Shown: in pieces, positions 17,274-24,676 of the stretch
Layout of the letters: every line of letters begins with the position of its first letter
How positions within the stretch are numbered: the first letter of the stretch is position 1
Assembly (NCBI GenBank): GCA_027324255.1
Contig: DAHVTI010000371.1
Coordinates: 1 to 39,359, forward strand
DNA length: 39,359 nt
From: Bryobacterales bacterium
Lineage (GTDB): Bacteria; Acidobacteriota; Terriglobia; Bryobacterales; Bryobacteraceae
Reading direction: 5' to 3'
Translations under genes and position numbers: made by a program
The notes under the pieces: model-generated
Told to the model about the DNA's origin: nothing
The model's database searches: none
The model's input: the letters and a program-made list of their open reading frames with translations, nothing else

Positions 17274-19304
17274 CTACATGATGGCCGCGGGTGGAGCGGG
17301 TTCGTGCGGATCGCCCGCCTTGGCCAGCGGCCAGCGGATCATCAGCACGGCGAGCAGGAAGAGCACTACGAAACCGGCCGCCATCGGCGGGGTCTCGAAG
17401 AAGCTGAACACGGAGGCGAGCGGCTTGTCGGCGATGTTGAAGCCGGCTTTCACCAGGCCCATCAGCGCCTCGCCGGCGATGAGGCCGGAGGCGATGAGCA
17501 CGGCCGCATTTTCGACGCGCGCCTTCTGGGCGTCGTTGAAGCCGCGCCGGTCGCGGTAGATGTCCATCAGCCAGCGGATGACGCCGCCGGTGAAGATCGC
17601 GAAAGTGGTTTCGAGCGGCAGATACATGCCGACCGAGAACAGCATGGGACTCTTGACTTGCAGGAGGATGAGGGCGATGCCCATGGCGATGCCGGCGACC
17701 ACCAGCGGCCAGGCCATGTCGTCGCCGACGATGCCCTGGCTGAGCATGGCCATCAGGCCGGCCTGCGGCGCGCTCAGTTTGGGATCGCCGAAGCCGATGC
17801 CGCCCTCCTTGATGTTGCCCTGGTGCAGCATCCACAGCGGGAAGTAAAGCACCAGGCCGGAAACCAGGATGCCGATGAAGTCGCCGATCTGCATGGAGCG
17901 CGGGGTGCCGCCGAGGATGTGGCCGACCTTGAGGTCCTGCAGCATCTCGCCGGCCACGGCGGAGGAGACGCAGACGACCGCGGCCACGCCGAGCACCGCC
18001 GCGACGCCGGCCATGCCCTTCACGCCGATGGCCACCATCAGCAGCGCGGCCACGATCAGCGTGGAGAGCGTCAGGCCGGAAATCGGGTTGTTGGAGGAGC
18101 CGATGATGCCCACCAGGTTGCCCGAGACCGCGGCGAAGAAGAAGCCGAGCACGATCATCACGGCGGCGGCCACCACGGCGCCGGGCAGCGACTGCGCGAA
18201 GAAGTTATAGAGCAGGATCATGGTGGCGAAGGTCACGGCCAGGCCGAGGAAGACCACTTTGAAGTTGAGATCCACCTGCGTGCGGTCCTGCGCTTCGCCC
18301 TGGCCGCCGGCCTTCTTCAGGTCGGCGACGGCGCGGCGGATGCCGGTGGCGAGCGAATTGCGCATCTTGAACATGGTGTAGCTGGCGCCCACCAGCATGC
18401 CGCCCACGGCGATGGGGCGCACGATGTTGCGCCACACGTCGGTGGCCACCGCGTCCCAGGCCCCGCCACCCGCTCCGGCCGGCAGGTTCCGGGCCAGTTC
18501 GGGCCCGAGGAAGTAGACCAGCAGCGGGACCATCAGGCCCCAGGCCATCAGGCCGCCGGCGAAGTTCAGGGCGCCGAGGCGCGGCCCGATGATGTAGCCG
18601 ACGCCCAGGTAGGCAGGGGCGACGGCGGGGAGCGAGAACTTGGTGATGCCGCCCACGGAAATGGCGCCGGTGTCGCCCAGTTTCACCATGCTCCTGCCCA
18701 GGGAGCCGACCTGCAGCAGGAAGTCCCGGCTGGCGGAAAACAGCTTGAACTCGCCCAGCAGGAAGGTGGCGCCGCCCACGCCCATGGCCTGGAACAGCGT
18801 CTTGGCCGCGTCGGCGCCACGCTGTCCGGCCTTGTGGATTTCGGCCGCGGCGGAGGACTCGGGGTAAGGCAGTTCGGGATCCTCCACCATCACGCGCCGC
18901 AGCAGCGTGACGAACAGGATGCCCAGAGTGCCGCCGACCAGCATCAACGCGCTCGACTGCCAGTAGGCTTCGAACGTGTCGAAGGCTGGCCAGGCCTTCA
19001 CGATGACGAATGCCGGGATGGTGAAGATGGCGCCGGCCGCCACCGATTCGCCGATGCTGCCGACCGTGCGGGCTATGTTCTCCTCGAGGATGGAGCCCTT
19101 GAAGAGGCGCAGCACGGCCATGCCGATGACCGCGGCCGGGTAGGTGGCGGCGATGGTCTGGCCGGCGCGCAGGCCCAGATAAGCGTTAGCGGCGCCCAGA
19201 ATGACGGTCATGACGAGGCCGAGCAGGACCGCCCGGAGCGTGAACTCCGGCATCTGCATGTCCGGTGGGACAAATGGTTTGTGTTGTTTTTGCGGGTTAG
19301 CCAT
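17274..19304 (-). CDS. OPT-family oligopeptide transporter
   Basis: This 676-residue inner-membrane protein belongs to the oligopeptide transporter (OPT) superfamily, proton-coupled importers of peptides or metal chelates. The family hallmark ILGAANAYLGLRAGQTIAA near residues 36-55 is clear, and about 15 hydrophobic helices follow, with conserved segments such as GIIGSSNNPISGLTLS and DDMAWPLVVAGIAMG. The length is normal for bacterial members. ATG 19304 has a GGGAG ribosome binding site 11 nt upstream, and TATGAT (19338-19333) is a possible -10 without a good -35. It is followed on the same strand by the dual hairpin and the spermidine-synthase-like gene. The transported substrate cannot be told from the sequence. 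Confidence 0.93.
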   Translation of the reverse strand: MANPQKQHKPFVPPDMQMPEFTLRAVLLGLVMTVILGAANAYLGLRAGQTIAATYPAAVIGMAVLRLFKGSILEENIARTVGSIGESVAAGAIFTIPAFVIVKAWPAFDTFEAYWQSSALMLVGGTLGILFVTLLRRVMVEDPELPYPESSAAAEIHKAGQRGADAAKTLFQAMGVGGATFLLGEFKLFSASRDFLLQVGSLGRSMVKLGDTGAISVGGITKFSLPAVAPAYLGVGYIIGPRLGALNFAGGLMAWGLMVPLLVYFLGPELARNLPAGAGGGAWDAVATDVWRNIVRPIAVGGMLVGASYTMFKMRNSLATGIRRAVADLKKAGGQGEAQDRTQVDLNFKVVFLGLAVTFATMILLYNFFAQSLPGAVVAAAVMIVLGFFFAAVSGNLVGIIGSSNNPISGLTLSTLIVAALLMVAIGVKGMAGVAAVLGVAAVVCVSSAVAGEMLQDLKVGHILGGTPRSMQIGDFIGILVSGLVLYFPLWMLHQGNIKEGGIGFGDPKLSAPQAGLMAMLSQGIVGDDMAWPLVVAGIAMGIALILLQVKSPMLFSVGMYLPLETTFAIFTGGVIRWLMDIYRDRRGFNDAQKARVENAAVLIASGLIAGEALMGLVKAGFNIADKPLASVFSFFETPPMAAGFVVLFLLAVLMIRWPLAKAGDPHEPAPPAAIM

Positions 19305-19423
19305 TCGGTAGAAAACTCCCTAAACGGGAAAGATCATACCTGTTCAGGGGGAGTTCCCGCTAGTGTGTGATTTGCCCCACCCCCGCACCGCGCCGCGGGA
19401 GGTTGCTCGGGCCGGCAAGTGTT

Positions 19424-19441
19424 GGAAACTGTGTAGTTTCC
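19424..19441. repeat. Perfect inverted repeat in the ferredoxin upstream region
   Basis: GGAAACT-GTGT-AGTTTCC is a perfect 7-bp dyad with a 4-nt centre, and TGT/ACA flanks could extend it after a small mismatch. It lies about 58 nt before the ferredoxin ATG, in the 195-nt divergent gap between the OPT and ferredoxin genes. It could be an operator or a leader hairpin. No clear -35/-10 pair for the ferredoxin gene was found around it. Confidence 0.5.
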
Positions 19442-19499
19442 CGACACGGGCCGGATTGGCCCTCGGTTTGCACACCAGACAAGCGGAGCCCCAAGTCTT

Positions 19500-19751
19500 A
19501 TGGCATACGTTATTACCGATACCTGCACCAAGGACAACCACTGCATCGAAGCCTGCCCCGTGAACTGCATCCATCCGACCCCGGAGGAAGCGGGCTACGA
19601 GGAAGTGCCTCAGCTTTACATCCACCCGACCGAGTGCATCGATTGCGGCGCCTGCGTGCCGGTCTGCCCGACCAACTCGATCTACGTCCTCGACGAACTG
19701 CCCGCCGAGCTGGCCGGCTTCGCGGATACCAACGCGGCGTACTACAACTAA
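19500..19751 (+). CDS. Ferredoxin with two iron-sulfur cluster motifs
   Basis: This 83-residue electron carrier resembles bacterial 7Fe/8Fe ferredoxins. The second cluster motif CIDCGACVPVCP is canonical for [4Fe-4S]. The first, CTKDNHCIEACPVNC, has Cys9, Cys15, Cys19 and Cys23 with only five residues between the first two, where the FdxA-type motif has seven. It lacks the extra Cys seen in Azotobacter-type proteins, so a [3Fe-4S] cluster is possible. The C-terminal part (LPAELAGFADTNAAYY) is typical of the family. The ATG at 19500 is preceded by GGAG about 11 nt upstream. It is monocistronic, with a strong terminator 50 nt downstream. Redox partners are not indicated. Confidence 0.92.
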   Translation: MAYVITDTCTKDNHCIEACPVNCIHPTPEEAGYEEVPQLYIHPTECIDCGACVPVCPTNSIYVLDELPAELAGFADTNAAYYN

Positions 19752-19802
19752 TCGAGATCCAACACACGGCTTCAGGCGACTGAAGCTCTCCTCATCTGAC
19801 CG

Positions 19803-19842
19803 GCCCGGCCCGCCTTCCTCCGAGCGGGCCGGGCTTTATTTG
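19803..19842 (+). terminator. Intrinsic terminator after the ferredoxin gene
   Basis: GCCCGGCCCGC and GCGGGCCGGGC form a perfect 11-bp GC stem around a 10-nt loop, followed by TTTATTTG. This is the clearest Rho-independent terminator in the window. Its T-rich end overlaps the stop codon of the convergent thioesterase gene. Confidence 0.88.
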
Positions 19843-20588
19843 TGTGCGTCTTCGCGCGGACGAACCGGCCGCCAGAGGGTGGTGACGCGCGTTAGCAGGC
19901 GTCCGGCGCATTCCAGCCGCTGGTTGAGGCGGCACCCTCCGTCGTCCGACCGCTGTTGCCACGCGGCGATGCGCACCTCTTCGCCCTCGAAAGATTCCCC
20001 CAGGTAGTCGGCGTGCAGCTCTTCCACGCGCGCCGCGGCAGCCAGCGCCGCTGGCGCGGCGGCGCAGGCCCAGTCAAGGTAGGCGACGTTGTTGGCGTGG
20101 TTGTTCTCGTCCAGGTCGGCGGCCGTGATGGTGTGTAGCGACACGTCGTCCGCCGGTCCTGCCGGCTCGGGAGCCGACGCAGGCGAGGCGATGGCAGTGT
20201 CGCGGGATGGGAATTCGAGCGCCAGCAGGCGGGACGGCAGACGGGCCGGGCGGCGGGTGGCCAAGTCCAGGATGAGCCAGACTGAAGTCGCCTCGGCCAG
20301 CAGTTGCCCGCCGGGCGCGCGCAGTTCGAAGTCGCGCCAGGCGCGGATGCCGGAGGTGCGGCGCGAGGGCCACGTGGTGACCTCCACCGCCGCGGCGGCC
20401 TGCGGCACGGAGTAGATGCGCAGCGAGAAGCGGCCCAGCACCCAGGCCTGGCCGCCGCCGCGCAGGTCCTCCACACCGACACCCAGGTGTGTGGCGTGGC
20501 GGCGGGCGGCGTCCTCGAACAGGCGGCACACAACAGGCACGTCAACCGGCGGGGGCACCACCCGGGGTTCGCGCCACAGCAGTTCCAT
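19836..20588 (-). CDS. Acyl-ACP thioesterase (FatA/FatB-like double hot-dog)
   Basis: The 250-residue protein looks like a bacterial acyl-ACP thioesterase, which hydrolyses acyl-ACP to release free fatty acids. Two hot-dog modules are visible. The first includes WVLGRFSLRIYSVPQ and an R-RTSGIRAWRDFEL segment typical of the family. The second has DLDENNHANNVAYLDW, which holds the conserved Asn/His pair, and ends with the beta strands of EELHADYLGESFEGEEV. It is shorter than plant enzymes but normal for bacteria. It starts 6 nt after the yqeY stop with no clear ribosome binding site, so it is probably translated from the yqeY message. Chain-length specificity is unknown. Confidence 0.87.
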   Translation of the reverse strand: MELLWREPRVVPPPVDVPVVCRLFEDAARRHATHLGVGVEDLRGGGQAWVLGRFSLRIYSVPQAAAAVEVTTWPSRRTSGIRAWRDFELRAPGGQLLAEATSVWLILDLATRRPARLPSRLLALEFPSRDTAIASPASAPEPAGPADDVSLHTITAADLDENNHANNVAYLDWACAAAPAALAAAARVEELHADYLGESFEGEEVRIAAWQQRSDDGGCRLNQRLECAGRLLTRVTTLWRPVRPREDAHK

Positions 20589-20594
20589 GAGGCT

Positions 20595-21041
20595 CTAGTT
20601 CAGGCGGGCGCGCACCTTGTCGCTCAACGCCTTGCCGTCTACGCGCTTGCCGGCCAGTTTCGCCCTGGCGGCGCTCATCACCTGACCCATCAGTTTCGCG
20701 GAGGTAATACCGGTTTCTGCGATGGCGGCGGCGATGGCGGCATCCATCTCTTCGCCGGTGGCGCCGGCGGGCATGTAGCTTTCGATCAGCAGTAACTCGG
20801 CCTCTTCCTTCTCCGCCTGCTCCGGGCGCCCGCCCTTGCGGAACATGTCGGCGGCCTCGCGGCGCTGCTTCTGCAAGGAGTTGAGCACCTTCATCTCGGC
20901 CGCCTCGTCCAACTCCTTCATGGAGTCGATCCTTTCCCTCATCAAAGCGGACTTTACCATCCGAATTGCGCTGAGGCGGGCTTCCGCTTTCGCCTTCATC
21001 GCGGCGACCATATCCTTTTGAAGCTGTTCGAGAAGCGCCAT
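20595..21041 (-). CDS. yqeY: GatB/YqeY domain protein
   Basis: This 148-residue protein is a stand-alone YqeY, related to the C-terminal tRNA-binding tail of the GatB amidotransferase subunit. The family pattern is intact: LLEQLQKDMVAAMKAK at the start, RLSAIRMVKSALM, the helical EEAELLLIESYMP, and the terminal GQVMSAARAKLAGKRVDGK. The biochemical role of stand-alone YqeY is unsettled; a link to tRNA aminoacylation is assumed. An AGGA ribosome binding site lies 8 nt before ATG 21041. It is divergent from the aminotransferase gene (44 nt apart) and is followed within 6 nt by the thioesterase gene. Confidence 0.92.
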   Translation of the reverse strand: MALLEQLQKDMVAAMKAKAEARLSAIRMVKSALMRERIDSMKELDEAAEMKVLNSLQKQRREAADMFRKGGRPEQAEKEEAELLLIESYMPAGATGEEMDAAIAAAIAETGITSAKLMGQVMSAARAKLAGKRVDGKALSDKVRARLN

Positions 21042-21085
21042 CTTTGTTATCCTGTTCTTACTCTCCGTTTCATCTTCCCACAGCC

Positions 21086-22252
21086 ATGCATATTAAGAAA
21101 CAGCGACTCCTGACGCCAGGCCCGACGCCCTTGTTGCCGCGTGCCCTGCACGCCATGATGGCGTCCGACATCCACCATCGAACCCAGGACTTCATCAAGC
21201 TGTATCCCACCGTGCTCAGCGACCTGAAAGAAGTCTTTGGCACACAGAACGACGTTCTCATCACGGTTTCTTCCGGAACGGGCGCGCTGGAGGCCTCCGT
21301 TTCGAACTTCTTCAGCGAAGGCGACAAAGTGGTGGTGTGCTCGGCCGGAAAGTTCGGCGAGCGCTGGGCGGAGCTGGCCAAGGCATTCCGGCTGAACGCG
21401 GTGGTCCTGACGGCAGAATACGGCGAGGTGGTTTCACCGGACCGGGTGGCGCAGGCGCTGGCGGATAACCCCGACGCGAAGGGTGTCTTCTTCCAGGCCT
21501 CGGAGACATCGACGGGCGCGGCGCACGACGTGAAGGCGATTGGCGAGATCACGGCCAAGACCGGCGCGCTGTGCATCGTGGACGCCATCACGGGGATCGG
21601 CACCATGCCGCTGGACATCGACGGCTGGGGGCTGGACATCGTGGTGGGCGGCTCGCAGAAGGCCTTCATGATCCCGCCGGGCCTGGCCTTCATCAGCGTG
21701 AGCGCGAAGGCGTGGGCGCAGAACGCCACGGCCACGCTGCCGCGGCTCTACTTCGACCTGAAGAAAGAGAAGAAGATGGCGGACAAGGGCGAGAGCGCCT
21801 GGACGCCGAACGTCAGCCACATCCTGGCGCTGGCCGAAGCGCTCAAGTACATCAAGGAAGTGGGCATGAACAACCTGGTGGAGAACGCCATGCTGCTGGC
21901 CCAGGCCACGCGCGCGGCGGCGCTCGAACTGGGGCTGGAGCTGTTTGCGCCGGGCTCGCCGTCGTCCTCCGTCACCGCCATCAAGGCGCCGGCGGGGATG
22001 GATTCGGGCGAGATCGTGAAGGGTTTCCGCAACCAGTTCGGCTCCATCATCGCCAATGGCCAGGGAACCATGAAGGGCAAGATCTTCCGCATCGCGCACC
22101 TGGGCTACTTCGACTTCCCGGACCTCTTCGCGATGGTGGCCGAGTTGGAGCTGATCCTCCACTCCAAGGGCATCCCGGTGGAGTTCGGCAAGGGTGTGGC
22201 GGCGGTGCAGCGGGTGTATGCGCAGGCGGTGGCAGGAAAGAAGCAGTCATGA
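21086..22252 (+). CDS. Class V aminotransferase (alanine/serine-glyoxylate or phosphoserine type)
   Basis: The 388-residue PLP enzyme is of the alanine-glyoxylate/serine-pyruvate aminotransferase family. The N-terminus RLLTPGPTPLLPRAL, the SSGTGALEASVSNF loop, VDAITGIGTMPLDID, and the PLP lysine (Lys192) in GGSQKAFMIPPGL are all characteristic. I start at ATG 21086 because the track start adds 14 residues before the conserved N-terminus. The stop overlaps the serA start (ATGA), so the two are translationally coupled. That context suggests it may be the phosphoserine or serine transaminase of the serine pathway instead of a glyoxylate enzyme. This is inference: homologues from this branch can serve either reaction. 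Confidence 0.88.
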   Translation: MHIKKQRLLTPGPTPLLPRALHAMMASDIHHRTQDFIKLYPTVLSDLKEVFGTQNDVLITVSSGTGALEASVSNFFSEGDKVVVCSAGKFGERWAELAKAFRLNAVVLTAEYGEVVSPDRVAQALADNPDAKGVFFQASETSTGAAHDVKAIGEITAKTGALCIVDAITGIGTMPLDIDGWGLDIVVGGSQKAFMIPPGLAFISVSAKAWAQNATATLPRLYFDLKKEKKMADKGESAWTPNVSHILALAEALKYIKEVGMNNLVENAMLLAQATRAAALELGLELFAPGSPSSSVTAIKAPAGMDSGEIVKGFRNQFGSIIANGQGTMKGKIFRIAHLGYFDFPDLFAMVAELELILHSKGIPVEFGKGVAAVQRVYAQAVAGKKQS

Positions 22253-23841
22253 AAATTCTGGTCGCGGAACCCATGTCGCCGGCAGCGATTGCGCTGCTGC
22301 AGAAGCAGGAAGGGTGGGACGTCGTCGTCTCCAACCCGAAAGAGTACGAGCCGCACCTGGCGGACTGCGAAGCCATGCTGGTGCGCAGCGCCGTGAAGGT
22401 GAAGGCCGACACGCTGGCCAAGGCGCCGAAGCTGCGCGTGATCGGGCGCGCCGGAGTGGGCGTCGATAACGTCGAGCTGCCCGCGGCCACGGCCGCCGGC
22501 GTGCTGGTGATGAACACGCCGGGCGGCAACGCCGTGTCGGTGGCCGAGCACACGCTGGCGCTGATGCTGGCCTTGGCGCGCATGGTGCCGGAGGCCAACG
22601 CCTCCACGCGCTCGGGCAAGTGGGAGAAGAAGAAGTTCCTGGGCAACGAGCTGCGCGGCAAGACGCTGGGCGTCGTGGGCCTGGGCAACATCGGGCAGGA
22701 AGTGGTGCGCCGGGCGCGCGGCTTCGAGATGCGCATCATCGCCTGCGATCCTTACGTCAACCCGCAGACCGCGGCCGACCTGAGCGTGGATCTGCTGCCG
22801 ATCGAGGACGTGCTGACGCAATCGGACTACATCAGCCTGCACGTGGCGCTGACGCCGCAAACCAAGGCGATGATCAACGCCGACTCGATCGCGCGGATGC
22901 GCGACGGCGTACGCATCATCAACTGCGCGCGCGGCGAGCTGATCGACCAGGACGCGCTGTGCGCCGCCCTGGAATCGAAAAAAGTGGCCGGCGCCGGGCT
23001 CGACGTCTTCTCGCCCGAGCCGCTGCCGGAAGGCCACCCGCTGCTGGGCGCGCCGAACCTGATCGCCACGCCGCACATAGCCGGGTCGACGGAAGAGGCC
23101 CAGGAGATCGTCGGCATCCGCATCGTGGAGCAGATGGTGGAGTACCTGCGGAACGGCGTAGCCATCAACGCCGTCAACATGCCGGCCGTCTCGCCGGAGC
23201 AGTACAAGGCCATCGGCCCCTACATCACGCTGGCCGAGCGGCTGGGCAAGTTCGCGGCCTTTGTGGCGCAGGGCAACCCGCGGGGCGTGCGCGTCACTTA
23301 CCGGGGGCGCATCGCGGAGATGAACACCAACCTGCTGCGGAACTCGGCGCTGGCCGGCGCCCTCAGCCGCGGGCTGTCGACGCGCGCCAACTTGGTGAAC
23401 GCCATGCAACTGGCGTCACAGCGCAACCTTACGGTGAGCGAGGAGCACCAGAAGCGGGGCGGCACGACGGACTCCATCCAGGTGGAGCTGATCACGGACA
23501 AAGGCACCACGGCCGTCACCGGCGGCGTGGTGATGGACAAGCCGCGGCTGCTGTCGGTGGACGGCATCGCGGTGGAGATTCCGCTGGCCGGGCGCCTCAT
23601 CTACATGCGCAACCTGGACGTGCCGGGCGTCATCGGCCACGTCGGCACCGTGCTGGGCAGGAACCAGGTGAACATCGCCAACTTCTCGCTGGGACGGCAG
23701 GATGCGCCGCCGGACGCCGGCGCGGCGCTGCATGCGGTGGCTCTGGTGGAGGTGGACTCCGATCCGGGCGATGCGGTGCTGGCCGAACTGCGGTCGAACC
23801 CCGCGGTTCTGTTGGCGGTGACGGTGGAACCGGGCGACTAG
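22249..23841 (+). CDS. serA: D-3-phosphoglycerate dehydrogenase
   Basis: SerA oxidises 3-phosphoglycerate to 3-phosphohydroxypyruvate with NAD, the first step of serine synthesis. The 530-residue length is that of the long form: a catalytic and Rossmann core (GVVGLGNIGQEVVRRA), catalytic segments NCARGELIDQDAL and ATPHIAGSTEEAQ, an intervening substrate-binding domain from about residue 310, and a C-terminal ACT domain (LDVPGVIGHVGTVLGRNQV) that normally gives serine feedback. ATG 22249 overlaps the aminotransferase stop by four bases. The track merges it with an upstream open frame starting at 21571, which is spurious. A hairpin follows 37 nt after the stop. Confidence 0.95.
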   Translation: MKILVAEPMSPAAIALLQKQEGWDVVVSNPKEYEPHLADCEAMLVRSAVKVKADTLAKAPKLRVIGRAGVGVDNVELPAATAAGVLVMNTPGGNAVSVAEHTLALMLALARMVPEANASTRSGKWEKKKFLGNELRGKTLGVVGLGNIGQEVVRRARGFEMRIIACDPYVNPQTAADLSVDLLPIEDVLTQSDYISLHVALTPQTKAMINADSIARMRDGVRIINCARGELIDQDALCAALESKKVAGAGLDVFSPEPLPEGHPLLGAPNLIATPHIAGSTEEAQEIVGIRIVEQMVEYLRNGVAINAVNMPAVSPEQYKAIGPYITLAERLGKFAAFVAQGNPRGVRVTYRGRIAEMNTNLLRNSALAGALSRGLSTRANLVNAMQLASQRNLTVSEEHQKRGGTTDSIQVELITDKGTTAVTGGVVMDKPRLLSVDGIAVEIPLAGRLIYMRNLDVPGVIGHVGTVLGRNQVNIANFSLGRQDAPPDAGAALHAVALVEVDSDPGDAVLAELRSNPAVLLAVTVEPGD

Positions 23842-23877
23842 CCAGAAAAGGACGTTCTTCTCGTGACACCGGTTTCA

Positions 23878-23913
23878 AGAAAAAGGGGGGGCCTCGTTGC
23901 CGCCCTCTTTTCT
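23878..23913 (+). terminator. Probable terminator after serA
   Basis: AGAAAAAGGG and CCCTCTTTTCT pair with one mismatch/bulge around a G/C-rich loop, 37 nt after the serA stop. The A-rich left and T-rich right sides make it plausible in both directions. The stem is imperfect and the T-tract lies within the stem. Confidence 0.5.
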
Positions 23914-23925
23914 GCATGATATGAT
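23897..23925 (+). promoter_or_regulatory. Promoter for the RRM gene
   Basis: TTGCCG (23897-23902, four of six to TTGACA) and TATGAT (23920-23925, five of six to TATAAT) are separated by 17 bp. Transcription would begin near 23932 and give a leader of about 64 nt. The -35 region overlaps the preceding terminator hairpin. Confidence 0.5.
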
Positions 23926-23995
23926 GTAGGTGCCTCATGGACTGCGCTTCCTCTCGAATCAGTCCCAATCCCCGACGGAGCAAACTTCCCTCTCG

Positions 23996-24415
23996 ATGAG
24001 TTCGACCGTTTTTCTCGGTAACCTTCCGACATGGGTCACAGCCGACGACATCAAGGCGTGGCTTGTGGCGGACAACCTGGTGGCCGATTCCGTGAAGGTC
24101 ATCCGCAACCCGGAGACCCAGGAATCCAAGGGCTTTGCATTTATCGAAGCGCCGAATGAAGAGGAGATGAACCTCATCATCCGGCGGTTCGACCGGGCCC
24201 CGCTCGAAGAGCGCCTTCTGCGCGCCAATCCGGCTCAGCCGCCCCGTCCCAAGGGCGTCGTGCGTCCGGCCATGGCGGGTCCCGGCGGCGCGCCGGCCGG
24301 TGCCCCGGCACCCGGCGGCGATCGCGACCGCAGCCGCCGCGGCGGCAAGAAGCACCGCAAAGCCGGGAACGCGCCCCAAAGCGCATTCGCGGAAGAGCTG
24401 GCCAAGGCCCTCTAA
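23996..24415 (+). CDS. RRM-domain RNA-binding protein
   Basis: This 139-residue protein has one RNA-recognition motif: RNP2 is VFLGNL (residues 5-10) and RNP1 is KGFAFIEA (45-52). The exposed aromatic positions that stack on RNA are kept. The RRM occupies roughly residues 1-80. A Pro/Gly/Arg-rich tail follows, ending in a basic stretch (DRSRRGGKKHRKAGN) and a short helix (SAFAEELAKAL), a layout like the small glycine-rich RNA-binding proteins of cyanobacteria. I start at ATG 23996 because the RRM begins at MSSTVFLGN; the track start adds 22 unrelated residues. No strong Shine-Dalgarno is present. Targets are unknown. Confidence 0.88.
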   Translation: MSSTVFLGNLPTWVTADDIKAWLVADNLVADSVKVIRNPETQESKGFAFIEAPNEEEMNLIIRRFDRAPLEERLLRANPAQPPRPKGVVRPAMAGPGGAPAGAPAPGGDRDRSRRGGKKHRKAGNAPQSAFAEELAKAL

Positions 24416-24676
24416 CCGTTCAGGCGGCTCCGGTTCCGGCGCCGCCAGTCCCGCCGTCTGTCTTTCTCCTGTCTCGGAAACCGAAGCCCCCGGTTTCCCC
24501 GGGCGGACTGCTCCCGCCCCCTGCTCGTCCCTCCAGGCCTTTCCTTCCAATCAGTTCCGTTCCGAGACGAACGGGATTTTCCGCCTTCCCTTTGGGGGTG
24601 CAGTGATATACTCTATGCGCGGCGGGGCCCTGCCATTGCGGGGGATCCGCCGTTATTTGACAGGAAGGAGTATCCG
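24416..24676. other. Intergenic region, no gene seen
   Basis: These 261 bases lie between the RRM and PIN-TRAM genes. GGCGGC (24423-24428) and GCCGCC (24441-24446) could form a short hairpin just after the RRM stop, but no T-tract follows. TATACT (24606-24611) resembles a -10 box without a -35 at proper spacing. The track frame at 24300-24680 is a by-product of GC-rich sequence. Confidence 0.4.

Noticed and set aside
17304-19370. 688-aa plus-strand ORF opposite the OPT transporter
   Set aside because: His/Asp/Gln-rich antisense frame; the OPT protein on the minus strand is unmistakable.
17000-19500. dif or replication-terminus site near the composition change
   Set aside because: I searched by eye for an AT-centred 28-bp near-palindrome and found none.
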